From: Clostridia bacterium
Lineage (GTDB): Bacteria; Bacillota; Clostridia; Lachnospirales; Lachnospiraceae
NCBI GenBank assembly: GCA_910575245.1
Contig: CAJTEN010000013.1
Span: 62,001 to 126,000, forward strand
Direction of reading: 5' to 3'
Length of the DNA: 64,000 nucleotides
Shown: one piece after another, positions 8,907 through 18,089 of the stretch
Position numbering within the stretch: position 1 is the first letter of the stretch
Layout: each line of letters starts with the position of its first letter
Position numbers and translations under genes: made by a program
The notes under the pieces: model-generated
Told to the model about the DNA's origin: nothing
Databases searched by the model: none
What the model saw: the letters and a program-made list of their open reading frames with translations, nothing else

Positions 8907-9926
8907 TCAGAAATTACTCTCCCCGCGGTTTACACCCGCGCGCAGATAGTTACCCAGACTCGTGATGCATACTAACGTGGCGATCAGGAAGAGCCCCGGA
9001 ATCAGAATAATCCACCAGGAATTAGTCAGCAGCGCCTGTTCCGGGAGCGAGAGCATACTCCCCCACGTAATCTCGTCAACCGGCAGTCCGATTCCCATGA
9101 AGCTCAGTGTAGATTCCGCAACGATGGCACTCCTGATATTCATGACTGCCATAAACATAATAGACGATATAAAATTAGGCGTCAAATGTTTCCACAATAT
9201 ATGGAAAAAACCGCCGCCCATGCATCTGGAAGCAATCACATACTCGCTGTTCCGGATCTGCCTCACCTCGCTCCTCACAACCTTTGCGATCCCCATCCAG
9301 CCCGTAATGCCGATCACAAAGGAAATACTGACCACATTTGCCTTACCCAGAACAGCCTGCAGCAGAATGACCACCAGCAGCCCCGGCACGCTGAGCAGTA
9401 TCTCCGTCAGCCGCATCATCAGCCCGTCCGCCCAGTCAGGCGCACAGCCGCTGGCGGCTCCGAACACAATAGCCGCCGAAGTCGAAAGCAATGTCGCGGC
9501 AATACCGATAAACAGGGAAACCCTGCCGCCATACCAGATCATGGAAAAGATATCCCTTCCCATAGTATCCGTCCCGAAAAGGAATTCCCTGCACGGTGAA
9601 ACGTTATAATTCTCCAGATCCAGAAATGCCGGGTCCTTGGTCATAATAAGATCACACCCCAGACAGCCGCAGATAATCGCACTAAGAAGAACTGCCGCGA
9701 AAACAGGCCTCCCCTCGTACCATTTCCGCCGTCTTGCCGGTTCTGCCTGCGTTGCCGGCCTGATTCCCACAATTTCGAACCGGTGGTCCATGCGCTCCGC
9801 GCTCTCTTGTTTCCCTGCTCCCGTCTCCATACTGTTTATCTCCACAATCCCATATCGCTTCTGCACGGCATTACTCCCACAGCGCTGCTCCGTTTCCATC
9901 CTCATAATCAGTCTTTCTGTTATCAT
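8907..9926 (-). CDS. ABC transporter permease, nickel/peptide class (NikC/DppC-like)
   Basis: The 339-residue product is a DppC/NikC-type permease. Typical features are FGTDTMGRDIFSMIWYGGRVSL after the first membrane helix, several hydrophobic segments, and the EAA-like loop EYVIASRCMGGG with ILWKHLTPN. The true start is uncertain: ATG 9926 is the longest option, but an ATG at 9830 has GGAG nine bases upstream and would give the usual short cytoplasmic tail before helix 1. It forms a pair with the permease gene just upstream and would be energised by the fused ATPase at 11137-13188. Substrate is inferred as nickel from linkage to larE, larB and larC; peptide transport remains possible. Confidence 0.88.
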   Translation of the reverse strand: MITERLIMRMETEQRCGSNAVQKRYGIVEINSMETGAGKQESAERMDHRFEIVGIRPATQAEPARRRKWYEGRPVFAAVLLSAIICGCLGCDLIMTKDPAFLDLENYNVSPCREFLFGTDTMGRDIFSMIWYGGRVSLFIGIAATLLSTSAAIVFGAASGCAPDWADGLMMRLTEILLSVPGLLVVILLQAVLGKANVVSISFVIGITGWMGIAKVVRSEVRQIRNSEYVIASRCMGGGFFHILWKHLTPNFISSIMFMAVMNIRSAIVAESTLSFMGIGLPVDEITWGSMLSLPEQALLTNSWWIILIPGLFLIATLVCITSLGNYLRAGVNRGESNF

Positions 9927-9994
9927 TCACAAGTTTCCGGGCAGACCGCTTGGAAAAGCGCTCTCCCTCCTGGCTCCCGCCGTCCCGGAAGGAA

Positions 9995-11071
9995 TCACTT
10001 CAAGACGGTTCTTCCCGCTCCCGCCATCCGCGGGTCTACCCGCTCATTGACCGTCTGTGCCGCCAGACTGCACAGAATCACCACCGCCCCCGAAAGCATA
10101 CACAGAACCATCAGCAGGTTATAGTCTTTATACCTGGCACTCTCATAGGAGAGCGTCCCCAGTCCCGGAAAAGAAAAAACCGTCTCAACAATATAGGTCC
10201 CTCCCATGATATGAGGGACGGAAATCGCCATAATGCTGAAATAGGACGGCAGTACATTCCGCAGACAGTGCCTGAACATAACGCTGCGTCTTTTCATTCC
10301 CTTGGCCTTCGCAAGCAGTACATAATCTGCCCGCAGTTCCTCCAGAATCCTGTTGCGAATCATATAAGCGTAATACCACAGATGTCCCGTCACCACAACC
10401 GTCATCGGCAGGATCAGATGCAGAATCCTGTCTCCCGGGTCCTCTGCCCTTCCGGCGGTATAGGCGCCGCTGCTGGGCAGCCATTTCAAATTGACCGCGA
10501 AGATCAGGATCAGCACCAGCGACAGCCAAAACTCCGGGATGCAGCTGGTGACTGTTCCCACTTGACAGATCACTCTGTCCGCCAGCCTTCCTTCATGCCA
10601 GGCACACAGCACTCCCAGCAAAAGTGCCAGGCCGAAGATCAGTACAAAACCGGTTCCGCCCAGCAGAAGTGTATTCCCGATCCGTCCGCCAATAACCTCC
10701 ATCACATCCGTCTTATATTTATAGGAAATTCCGAAATCTCCCTGCAGGGCATTTGTAAGCCAGCGGACATACTGGACCGAAACAGAATCCTTAAGTCCCA
10801 GTCTGTCTTTTGCCCATTCCCGTTCTTCCGGCCCCATCCGTTCCGCACGTTCTCCGTAGTACGATATAAGCGGATCGCCCGGCGCAAGCCTGGAGATATA
10901 GAAAACTACAATAGACAACAGAAAAATACTGCCAAGAAAAATCAGAAGCTTTTTCCCATAATATGCTGTTTTTCTGAGCAGGCCATCTGTCAAGGCGCCG
11001 AAACAGACATGCCGCCCGCCGTACAACAAATTGTTGTGCATGTCGGATCCAAATCCATGCTCTTCTCTCAT
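9995..11071 (-). CDS. ABC transporter permease, nickel/peptide class (NikB/DppB-like)
   Basis: The product is about 358 residues. It has the DppB/NikB signature: a first helix LLIFLGSIFLLSIVVFYI, then RLAPGDPL, RLGLKDSVSVQYVRWL, GDFGISY, and the cytoplasmic loop ADYVLLAKAKGMKRR that contacts the ATPase. The frame extends to a GTG at 11140 overlapping the ATPase stop. ATG 11071 is preferred because GAGAGGAGT lies six bases upstream. It is the third gene of the transporter block and partners the NikC-like permease downstream. Confidence 0.88.
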   Translation of the reverse strand: MREEHGFGSDMHNNLLYGGRHVCFGALTDGLLRKTAYYGKKLLIFLGSIFLLSIVVFYISRLAPGDPLISYYGERAERMGPEEREWAKDRLGLKDSVSVQYVRWLTNALQGDFGISYKYKTDVMEVIGGRIGNTLLLGGTGFVLIFGLALLLGVLCAWHEGRLADRVICQVGTVTSCIPEFWLSLVLILIFAVNLKWLPSSGAYTAGRAEDPGDRILHLILPMTVVVTGHLWYYAYMIRNRILEELRADYVLLAKAKGMKRRSVMFRHCLRNVLPSYFSIMAISVPHIMGGTYIVETVFSFPGLGTLSYESARYKDYNLLMVLCMLSGAVVILCSLAAQTVNERVDPRMAGAGRTVLK

Positions 11072-11136
11072 TCTGACTCCTCTCCCTGTCATTACAACGT
11101 TGTATTTACGCACAGCAAGAACCGGCATTGAAAGCA

Positions 11137-13188
11137 TCACAAAGAAAATCCGTACTCCGGAATTGCCGAAAGAAGCGTCTTAGTGTACTCATGCCGTGGG
11201 TTGGCGAACACCTCTTGCGTCTTTCCGGTCTCTACCAGTCTTCCCTGATACATAACGCCTACCCGGTCACACAGAAATTCCACCATAGCCAGATCATGGG
11301 CTATGAAGAGGAAGGAGAACCCGTGCTCCCTCTGCAGATGCCGGAATAAATTCACAATCTGTGCCTGAATGGACACGTCCAGGGATGCGATGGGCTCATC
11401 CGCCACCAGCAGTTCCGGTTCCATCGTCAGCGCTCTCGCGATTGCCACGCGCTGTCTCTGGCCGCCGGAAAGTTCAGCCGGATATTTGTCCAGATACTCT
11501 GCATCCAGGCCCACATAGTGCATCTGGAATTCCGCTTCCGCCCGCAGGGAACCTCTTGGCGGCGTTATATGCTGTATCCTAAGCGGTTCCGTAATGATAT
11601 CGCACACTTTCATGCGCTGGTTCAAACTGGAATTGGAATCCTGAAAGACAATCTGTCTTGTTGTCTGCAGCATACGCCTGTTCTTTCGAAATATGGCCAA
11701 ATTGCAGGTGTCGATACCTTTATAGAGAATCCTGCTGCCGCCGTACAGATCATCCGCATTGTCTTTATCCTCAAATCCCCGCTTCCGGGACCGTGAGTTT
11801 CTGTTCGGAGGATGTCCATCATTTGGTTTATAAATATTCATAATACAGCGGGCAACCGTCGATTTCCCGGAACCCGATTCCCCTACCAGTCCAAAAATCT
11901 CTCCTTTTCTGATCTGAAAAGAAACGTCATCAACCGCTTTGACCATCACCTTTTTCGTTAGAGGAAACGCGTGCGTCAAATGCTGTACATCCAGCAGAAC
12001 CGGTTCCGCATCCTCTGTCCCGGTATCACCGCCGTACCGCTCTGTATCCCCTGTCCCGGTATCGCCGCCGTACCGCTCCGCACCTTCTGACATCCTGTTT
12101 TTACCTCCGGCGTTCCCGCTCTTCGTATGCAGATGCTCTCTCGCCAGAGGATGGTTACTCAGAATGAGATCCGGCTGCCCGCCTTCGCCTGCGTCTGTCC
12201 ACGGAATGTTCTTCGGAGCCCGTTCATCCAACAGCCATGTGGCCGCATAGTGCGTATCGCTGACGCGAAACATCGGCGGTTCCTCTTCATAGTCGATGGC
12301 AAGCGCATGGGCATTCCGGCATGCAAAGGCATCCCCCTTCGGAGGATGCAGCAGTGTAGGCGGCATACCCGGAATTGTCCTAAGGGCTTCCTTTCCCTTG
12401 GAAAATGCCGGAAGCGCCTGCATAAGTCCCCATGTGTACGGGTGTTTCGGATCACGGAAGATTTCTGCCACCGTTCCAATCTCCACGATCTTCCCGGCAT
12501 ACATAACGGCAACACGGTCCGCCGCTCTTGCCACCACCCCCAGATCATGGCTCACAAAGACCGTCGCCGTGCCCAGTTTCTTCTGTATCTCCCGAAACAG
12601 TGTAAGAATCTGCTCCTGTATCGTTACATCCAGCGCAGTAGTGGGCTCATCGGCGAAGAGAATCTGGGGATTTCCGGCAAGCGCAATCGCCATCACACTG
12701 CGCTGACGCATACCCCCGGAAAAGTGGTAAGGATATTGCCGCATGCGCTCCCCCGGCCGGTCTATGCCTGTCAGTTCCATCAATTCCCGCACTCTGTCAT
12801 GCACAATCTCCCGGGGGATTCTCGGCTGGTGCAGCCGTACAGCTTCCCCAATCTGGGCTCCCACGGACATCGTCGGATTTAACGAGGTCATGGGATCCTG
12901 AAATACCATGGAAAACAGTCTGCCCCGGAGTTTCTGCATTTCCCTCCCACCATAACCCGTTATATCCGCGCCATTCACCCTGATGCTGCCTGACTTTATC
13001 CGGGCCGTGGCGGGCAGAAGCTTCATGATACTTTTGCACAGGACACTCTTCCCGCAGCCGGATTCTCCCACAACTGCCAGCACCTCGCCTGGCAGTAATG
13101 TAAAGCTGACATTTCGGACAGCCTCCACTTCACCCTGGGGCGTATCAAAACTGACCGACAGATTTTTTACTTCCAGTAATCCTGACAT
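11137..13188 (-). CDS. fused two-ATPase subunit of nickel/peptide-class ABC transporter (NikDE-like)
   Basis: This 683-residue protein joins two oligopeptide/nickel-type ATPases that are usually separate. Domain 1 has Walker A GESGCGKS (residues 41-48), signature FSGGMRQR (near 157) and Walker B LFADEPTTALD. Domain 2 has GESGSGKS (near 437), LSGGQRQR (near 573) and LVADEPIASLD. Each half ends in an oligopeptide-transporter C-terminal segment. The linker of about 70 residues carries a tandem YGGDTGTGDTE/YGGDTGTEDAE duplication coded by a 36-bp DNA repeat near 12020-12090. It would power the two permeases that follow. Nickel as substrate is inferred from the adjacent lar genes. Confidence 0.93.
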   Translation of the reverse strand: MSGLLEVKNLSVSFDTPQGEVEAVRNVSFTLLPGEVLAVVGESGCGKSVLCKSIMKLLPATARIKSGSIRVNGADITGYGGREMQKLRGRLFSMVFQDPMTSLNPTMSVGAQIGEAVRLHQPRIPREIVHDRVRELMELTGIDRPGERMRQYPYHFSGGMRQRSVMAIALAGNPQILFADEPTTALDVTIQEQILTLFREIQKKLGTATVFVSHDLGVVARAADRVAVMYAGKIVEIGTVAEIFRDPKHPYTWGLMQALPAFSKGKEALRTIPGMPPTLLHPPKGDAFACRNAHALAIDYEEEPPMFRVSDTHYAATWLLDERAPKNIPWTDAGEGGQPDLILSNHPLAREHLHTKSGNAGGKNRMSEGAERYGGDTGTGDTERYGGDTGTEDAEPVLLDVQHLTHAFPLTKKVMVKAVDDVSFQIRKGEIFGLVGESGSGKSTVARCIMNIYKPNDGHPPNRNSRSRKRGFEDKDNADDLYGGSRILYKGIDTCNLAIFRKNRRMLQTTRQIVFQDSNSSLNQRMKVCDIITEPLRIQHITPPRGSLRAEAEFQMHYVGLDAEYLDKYPAELSGGQRQRVAIARALTMEPELLVADEPIASLDVSIQAQIVNLFRHLQREHGFSFLFIAHDLAMVEFLCDRVGVMYQGRLVETGKTQEVFANPRHEYTKTLLSAIPEYGFSL
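12020..12092. repeat. 36-bp tandem repeat in the ATPase linker
   Basis: Two nearly identical in-frame units of about 36 bp, sharing CCCGGTATCRCCGCCGTAC, lie side by side within the linker between the two ATPase domains. They encode the duplicated YGGDTGT segment. The length is a multiple of three, so copy-number change would only lengthen or shorten the linker. Confidence 0.8.
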
Positions 13189-13251
13189 TTTTTATTCCTT
13201 ATCATTATTTAATGAATCATGCCCCGTGAACCGGAACCAGTCCCTGGCAGC

Positions 13252-14868
13252 TCACTTTAAAACAATTGTCCACTCCGCCACATTCCAGAAAATGCCGACG
13301 CCGTGATGCCCCATAACAGTATTGGCGGAAATACCTTGTATCGCCGAATCTGCCACATAATCAGCATCCACATAACAAATAAACGCGAATGCCGGATCCT
13401 TTGCCAGTTCTTCCTGAAACTTATCATATGCTTCCGCGCGGACGGCCGGATCATCAGACCGGCGCGCCTCCGTCAGATACTGGTCTACCATTGCATTGGA
13501 ATAGCCGTTGTAATTGGCTCCTTTATCTGTCCCAAATACCTTGTAGGTATGGTCATCCGCATCAAAAGGGCTTCCCCAGCCGATCAGATAGGCCATCTGT
13601 CCGCCCCAGTCTACCTGTGTGGGGATCTCCACCAGGCAGTCGATCCCCACTTCCCGAAGCTGCTGCGCCGCGGCCTGTGCAATATCAAGGCGGACCTGGT
13701 CGCCCGCGCCGACACTGATCACAAAACCAACCTTCTCCCCGCCTCTCTCATAGAAACCGTCACTGCCCATGGTACAGCCTGCGGTCTCAAGCACCTCTCT
13801 CGCCTTATCAGGGTTATAATCATACTGTTCCACTTCTTCGTTATTATAAATATTGCGCTGCAGAGGCCCATAGGCTGCAATACCCTGTCCGAGCAGGACC
13901 GCATCGACGATCGCCTGCCTGTCGATCGCATAGCAGACAGCCGGAATGATATCCCGGTTCCTGATCCAATAATCATTCCGGAAATTAAACAGAATCCCTC
14001 TGTAATCGGACGTCTGCATTTCATAACAGATATATTCTTCCCTGTCCGCAAATGCCTGTGCGTCCCTGGGCGTAAGCAGCGCCAGGTCCAGTTCGCCGGA
14101 TTCCATCTGCATCGCCCTGGCATTGTCATCCGGTACGATCTTGAAAACAATCCGGCCGATATTCGGCTCACCCTTAAAATACGCTTCGTTCTTAACCAGT
14201 GTGATCGCCTGCCCCACATCCCAGCTTTCCAGTTTATATGGCCCGGTGCCTATGGGACTGCGGAAAAAAGCCGACTCCTGCATATCTTCCCCCTGCAGCA
14301 AGTGCTCGGGCAGAACCGCCATAGTCATATAATCCAGAAAAGCCACATTGGGAGCCGCCAGTCTGAAAGAAATGGTATGTTCATCAATCACCGTAATCTC
14401 TTCCACGTCCTCATAATTGGGCGCATTCTCCGATCCGTTTTCCGGATCCATAATGGCCTCTATCGTGAATTTTACATCATCGGCGGTGAATTTCTCACCG
14501 TCATGCCACTCTACATCCTCCTCCAGGTGGAATGTATAAGTACAGTCTGCCTCATCAAACTCCCAGCTGCTGGCCAGTCCGGGAATCACTTCGTTGTCGC
14601 CGTTGTGGGCCGTAAGACCGTTGAAGAGCAGCATATTGATCTCCCCATGCTCATCCATAGCGGGATTGATCCTGGTATAATCGCCGCTGCCGTAGACTAA
14701 CGTATCGGCTGTCTGGTCCGCATCATTTACGGAATCGGATTCCTGCAGGCTATTTTTTTCTGCACTTTCCACCGAACCGGTTCCTCCCTGTGCCGCCGGT
14801 GCAGCGCCGCAGGCGGATAATATTGTGACTGCTGTCAAAGCTGCTGATAAAGAGAAAAACCTTTTCAT
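13252..14868 (-). CDS. substrate-binding lipoprotein of nickel/peptide-class ABC transporter
   Basis: The product is about 538 residues. It begins MKRFFSLSAALTAVTILSAC, a lipoprotein signal with the lipidated cysteine at residue 20, followed by a low-complexity linker. The rest follows the SBP_bac_5 family: GLTAHNGDNEVIPGLASSWEF, ADDVKFTIEAIMDPEN, GTGPYKLESWDVGQAI and a C-terminal lobe with NGYSNAMVDQYL. Family members bind peptides, nickel chelates or other small ligands. It sits between larC and the transporter ATPase gene, 93 bp after larC, all on the same strand. ATG at 14868 is chosen over 14874 because AGGAG is then at normal spacing. Confidence 0.9.
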   Translation of the reverse strand: MKRFFSLSAALTAVTILSACGAAPAAQGGTGSVESAEKNSLQESDSVNDADQTADTLVYGSGDYTRINPAMDEHGEINMLLFNGLTAHNGDNEVIPGLASSWEFDEADCTYTFHLEEDVEWHDGEKFTADDVKFTIEAIMDPENGSENAPNYEDVEEITVIDEHTISFRLAAPNVAFLDYMTMAVLPEHLLQGEDMQESAFFRSPIGTGPYKLESWDVGQAITLVKNEAYFKGEPNIGRIVFKIVPDDNARAMQMESGELDLALLTPRDAQAFADREEYICYEMQTSDYRGILFNFRNDYWIRNRDIIPAVCYAIDRQAIVDAVLLGQGIAAYGPLQRNIYNNEEVEQYDYNPDKAREVLETAGCTMGSDGFYERGGEKVGFVISVGAGDQVRLDIAQAAAQQLREVGIDCLVEIPTQVDWGGQMAYLIGWGSPFDADDHTYKVFGTDKGANYNGYSNAMVDQYLTEARRSDDPAVRAEAYDKFQEELAKDPAFAFICYVDADYVADSAIQGISANTVMGHHGVGIFWNVAEWTIVLK

Positions 14869-14961
14869 TCCCATTGCTCCTATTTAACTCCTGTTCTTCT
14901 TTCTGTTGATACTACAAACCAGGAACATCCGATACCGGATATTTCTGCCCGGATCTGCAGC

Positions 14962-16356
14962 TTACATTTCTGCCGTCACCTGACTGACAGAAATATCATG
15001 CTCTCTGGCCGCCCGTGCCAGATCCTCATACTCATACTTCTCACGGGTAACGCCGTATCCCCTGGAAATCTTCTTTCTGATTTCGCCATATCTGGTCTGC
15101 ACCGTCTCCACAGAGCGCTCCAGCGTATATCTCTTATATTCGTTTTCACGAATGCCGATCGTCGTTGTGTGTTTGAAGATCTGTTTCACCATTTCTTCTT
15201 TATCGCTCTCCCGGCACATGACGCAGAGCAATGTTCCCGGGCGGGACTTCTTCATACCGATCGGAACGGTATACACTTCCAGCGCTCCGGCCGCAAACAG
15301 TGCATCCATGGCAAATCCGACAGCCTCCCCCGTCATATCGTCCACATTACAGCTTAGTTCCGTTATCGTATCACCGGCATTTTCCGTCTCGCCAAGCAGC
15401 GCCCGCACACAATTCGCCGCCGGAAAATCCTTCTTCCCCATGCCGTAGCCGATTGCTCCTGTCTTCATGACCGGCATATCCCCAAACCGCGTCACGAAAT
15501 GTTTTAGCAGTGCCGCTCCCGTCGGTGTACACAGTTCCCCTTTGATCCCGCCGCCGTATATCGGCACATCACGCAGAATATATGCCGTGGCCGGCGCCGG
15601 TACGGGCAGTACGCCGTGGGCACACTTCACCTGGCCGCTTCCCACATGAACCGGCGACGCGATCACCTGGTCGGGTCCAATCCTGTCCATCAGCAGACAG
15701 ACTGCCGCCACATCGGCAACCGCATCCATCGTACCCACCTCATGAAAATGAATTTCCGACACCGGAACACCGTGGGCGCAGCTCTCGGCTTCGGCGATCA
15801 GTCCATATACCGCAAGAATGTCCTGCTTCACCTTGTCAGACACAGGCAGGCTGTGAACAATATGCTCGATATCGTGCATACCGCTGTGGTGATGTGGATG
15901 TGCAGTATGGTGATCATGTCCATGACTGTGCATATACCCGGTATCGTGATTATGTCCGTGATCATGCATATGTATCGTATCATGTACATGGACGTTGTCA
16001 CATGTGTGTGCGGTATCTTGTGCGTGGCTGCCGTCATGCGCGTGTGCAGTATCATGTGTATAGTTGTCGTCATGCGCGTGTACGGTATCGGCCTCATGTC
16101 CGCAGTGTGCATGGGAATGCTCATGAGTATGATCATGCATATCCTCACTTTCCTCTTCCCCATAAACCTTCACGGTGATGTGTGTACCGCCGATGCCGCA
16201 TTTACTCATCTTCTCTTTCGTGACCGTAACGCCCGGAATTCCCAGTGCGTTCAGTTGTGTTATAAATGCTTCCTGGTCAGGTATCAGTTCCAATAACGCG
16301 GCTGTCAGCATATCTCCCGCCGCACCCATACTACAGTCAAAATATAATGTTTTCAT
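14962..16356 (-). CDS. larC: LarC, nickel insertion protein for the nickel-pincer nucleotide cofactor, with long His-rich insert
   Basis: The 464-residue product matches LarC, the CTP-dependent nickel insertase (cyclometallase) that completes the nickel-pincer nucleotide cofactor. It starts MKTLYFDCSMGAAGDM, the family N-terminus. Residues about 74-168 form an insert with about 33 histidines, often as HDH or HAH, which is much longer than the family core needs. The catalytic core resumes with CAHGVPVSEIHFHEVGTMDA, and the C-terminal part has CNVDDMTGEAVGFAMDALF. In Lactobacillus plantarum LarC is made by frameshifting between two genes; here one frame covers both parts. Start 16356 matches the family start; the longer frame upstream runs through an R4 repeat end. 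Confidence 0.95.
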   Translation of the reverse strand: MKTLYFDCSMGAAGDMLTAALLELIPDQEAFITQLNALGIPGVTVTKEKMSKCGIGGTHITVKVYGEEESEDMHDHTHEHSHAHCGHEADTVHAHDDNYTHDTAHAHDGSHAQDTAHTCDNVHVHDTIHMHDHGHNHDTGYMHSHGHDHHTAHPHHHSGMHDIEHIVHSLPVSDKVKQDILAVYGLIAEAESCAHGVPVSEIHFHEVGTMDAVADVAAVCLLMDRIGPDQVIASPVHVGSGQVKCAHGVLPVPAPATAYILRDVPIYGGGIKGELCTPTGAALLKHFVTRFGDMPVMKTGAIGYGMGKKDFPAANCVRALLGETENAGDTITELSCNVDDMTGEAVGFAMDALFAAGALEVYTVPIGMKKSRPGTLLCVMCRESDKEEMVKQIFKHTTTIGIRENEYKRYTLERSVETVQTRYGEIRKKISRGYGVTREKYEYEDLARAAREHDISVSQVTAEM

Positions 16357-16398
16357 TTTTTCTCCGTTTCTGCGCTGCTTTGCTGCGCCAATCCATAA

Positions 16399-16434
16399 AC
16401 TATAGTTAACGACATTGGAAATTTCATTTCCTAT
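16399..16434. repeat. R4 terminal fragment between larB and larC
   Basis: The stretch starts AACTATAGTTAACGACATT and continues to GGAAATTTC, matching one terminal arm of the R4 palindrome at 55632-55738. It fills much of the 80-bp gap between larB and larC. The opposite arm is missing. Confidence 0.7.
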
Positions 16435-16436
16435 AA

Positions 16437-17207
16437 TTATTGTTTGAGACATGTACTGCGGCTCACCATATGGTTGATCATCCCCGCGAGATATCCGGCG
16501 CCGAATCCGTTGTCGATATTGACCACGGATACCCCGCTGGCACAAGAATTCAGCATGGACAGAAGTGCGCTCACTCCGTGAAACGACGCCCCGTAACCCA
16601 CGCTCGTCGGCACCGCGATCACCGGGCAATCCGCCAGTCCGCCGATCACACTGGCAAGCGCCCCTTCCATACCCGCAATGGCAACGATAACAGACGCACT
16701 CATGATCTCATCCATGTGTGCCAGCATCCGGTGCAGTCCCGCAACGCCCACATCATAGAGCCGTACCACTTCATTGCCGTGCACTTCGGCGGTGAGAGCC
16801 GCTTCTTCCGCTACCGGAATATCTGAGGTTCCGCCTGTCGCTACAACGATCTTGCCGATTCCGTCCGGCACGGGCATCGCACCCAGGATACCGATCCGTG
16901 CTTCTTGCCGGTAATCCATTTCATATACCCCGGAAATCACCGCCGCGCTCTCCGGAGATAGGCGGGTGATCAGGATCGTCTTCTGTCCGTTTCTCTTCAT
17001 ACTCTCGACAATGCCGATCATCTGCTCCGCCGTCTTGCCCGCACCGTAGATTACCTCCGGCGCTCCCTGACGGATTCCCCGGTGCATGTCCACCTTGGCA
17101 TATCCGATATCCTCAAAAGGCGCTTTCTTCATGGCAAGCATCGCATCCTCAACAGATATCTCTCCGTTTTTTACTGCTTCCAGTGTTTTTCTAATCTCGC
17201 TGTTCAT
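16437..17207 (-). CDS. larB: LarB, nicotinic acid adenine dinucleotide carboxylase/hydrolase
   Basis: The 256-residue product matches LarB, which carboxylates the pyridinium ring of NaAD and hydrolyses the phosphoanhydride, the first step of nickel-pincer nucleotide synthesis. The C-terminal half is PurE-like, with ATGGTSDIPVAEEAA, GVAGLHR, AIAGMEGALASVIGGL, and PTSVGYGASFHG. The N-terminal part holds EDIGYAKVDMHR and PEVIYGAGKT, as in the family. ATG at 17207 has GGGAGGGA immediately upstream; the open frame extends ten codons further without support. Gene order larE, larB, larC on one strand suggests one transcript. Confidence 0.95.
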   Translation of the reverse strand: MNSEIRKTLEAVKNGEISVEDAMLAMKKAPFEDIGYAKVDMHRGIRQGAPEVIYGAGKTAEQMIGIVESMKRNGQKTILITRLSPESAAVISGVYEMDYRQEARIGILGAMPVPDGIGKIVVATGGTSDIPVAEEAALTAEVHGNEVVRLYDVGVAGLHRMLAHMDEIMSASVIVAIAGMEGALASVIGGLADCPVIAVPTSVGYGASFHGVSALLSMLNSCASGVSVVNIDNGFGAGYLAGMINHMVSRSTCLKQ

Positions 17208-17316
17208 GCTGTTCCCTCCCTGATCCGGTAAAGTCATAATTCCGACATAGTTATCCGCGCAATTCTTTATGGCAAACCCTCGATGTACTCCATATATTCT
17301 ACAGCTCGAATCCTGT

Positions 17317-18063
17317 TTATCCTCTTGTTTCCAGATCCAACAGGACTGCCGTATAATACTTTTTCAATTCCTTAAGAATCTCTTCCCTTCTCTCCAGCAC
17401 ACGGCTCATCTGGCTGTCCGGAAACTGCAGCCTGGCAGTACTGCCCGCCATACGCACCCGAAAGTCCGTAAACCCAAGCCCGAACAAATAATTCTCCGCC
17501 GCCTCGGTCGCCGACAGCTTCTGTGCCGTTATGCTTTCCCCTGCCGGAATCCTCGTGGCAAGACAGGCGTAGGCCGGTTTATCCCATGTAAACAGACCCG
17601 CTTCTCTGGAGAGACGGCGGATCTGTGCCTTCGTCAGCCCGCACATTCTAAGCGGGGACTGCACCGAAAGCTCTCTGAGTGCGCGCATCCCGGGGCGGTC
17701 TCCTTCCTCGTCGGAGGCATTCGTTCCGTCCAGCAGAACCGTAAAACCGTCCTCGCCTGCTGCTTTTGCTATCGTTTCAAAAATGATCCTCTTGCAGTGG
17801 TAACACCGGTCCGGCGGGTTCGCCGCAATGATCTGTGAGGAAAGCACATCCACGTTGATCACCTTCATGTCCGCCTGCAGCTGCCCGGCAAGTTTCTCTG
17901 CATCCTCCAGCTCGAACCGGGGCTGGAAAACGGATTTCACATAATAAGCCCGTACTCTTACACCGGACCGCATTGCCGCATAGAGTAGATATGCCGAATC
18001 CACGCCGCCGGAGAAAGCGATTGCGGCTGACGGGGTCTGCGCGAAATATTCTGATAAGTCCAT
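17317..18063 (-). CDS. larE: LarE, ATP-dependent sulfur transferase for the nickel-pincer cofactor
   Basis: The 248-residue product is a PP-loop ATPase with SGGVDS at residues 18-23. LarE converts the two carboxylates of the LarB product into thiocarboxylates. Cysteine 167 in PAYACLATRIP sits at the position of the sacrificial sulfur-donor cysteine of the Lactobacillus enzyme. A CxxC pair at 87 and 90 (DRCYHCK) is also present; some LarE proteins use extra cysteines to hold an iron-sulfur cluster as reusable sulfur carrier, but the sequence alone does not settle which mechanism applies here. It is the first gene of the lar block, with a structured leader upstream. Confidence 0.94.
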   Translation of the reverse strand: MDLSEYFAQTPSAAIAFSGGVDSAYLLYAAMRSGVRVRAYYVKSVFQPRFELEDAEKLAGQLQADMKVINVDVLSSQIIAANPPDRCYHCKRIIFETIAKAAGEDGFTVLLDGTNASDEEGDRPGMRALRELSVQSPLRMCGLTKAQIRRLSREAGLFTWDKPAYACLATRIPAGESITAQKLSATEAAENYLFGLGFTDFRVRMAGSTARLQFPDSQMSRVLERREEILKELKKYYTAVLLDLETRG

Positions 18064-18089
18064 ATCCTATACTGTCCTTCCTTATATAA

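Noticed and set aside
15838..16140. Programmed frameshift in larC as in Lactobacillus plantarum
   Set aside because: Both halves are in one continuous frame here, so no frameshift is needed.
14962..16629. Longer larC start including the region above 16356
   Set aside because: The extra frame crosses an R4 repeat end and the family N-terminus is exactly MKTLYFDCSMGAAGD at 16356.
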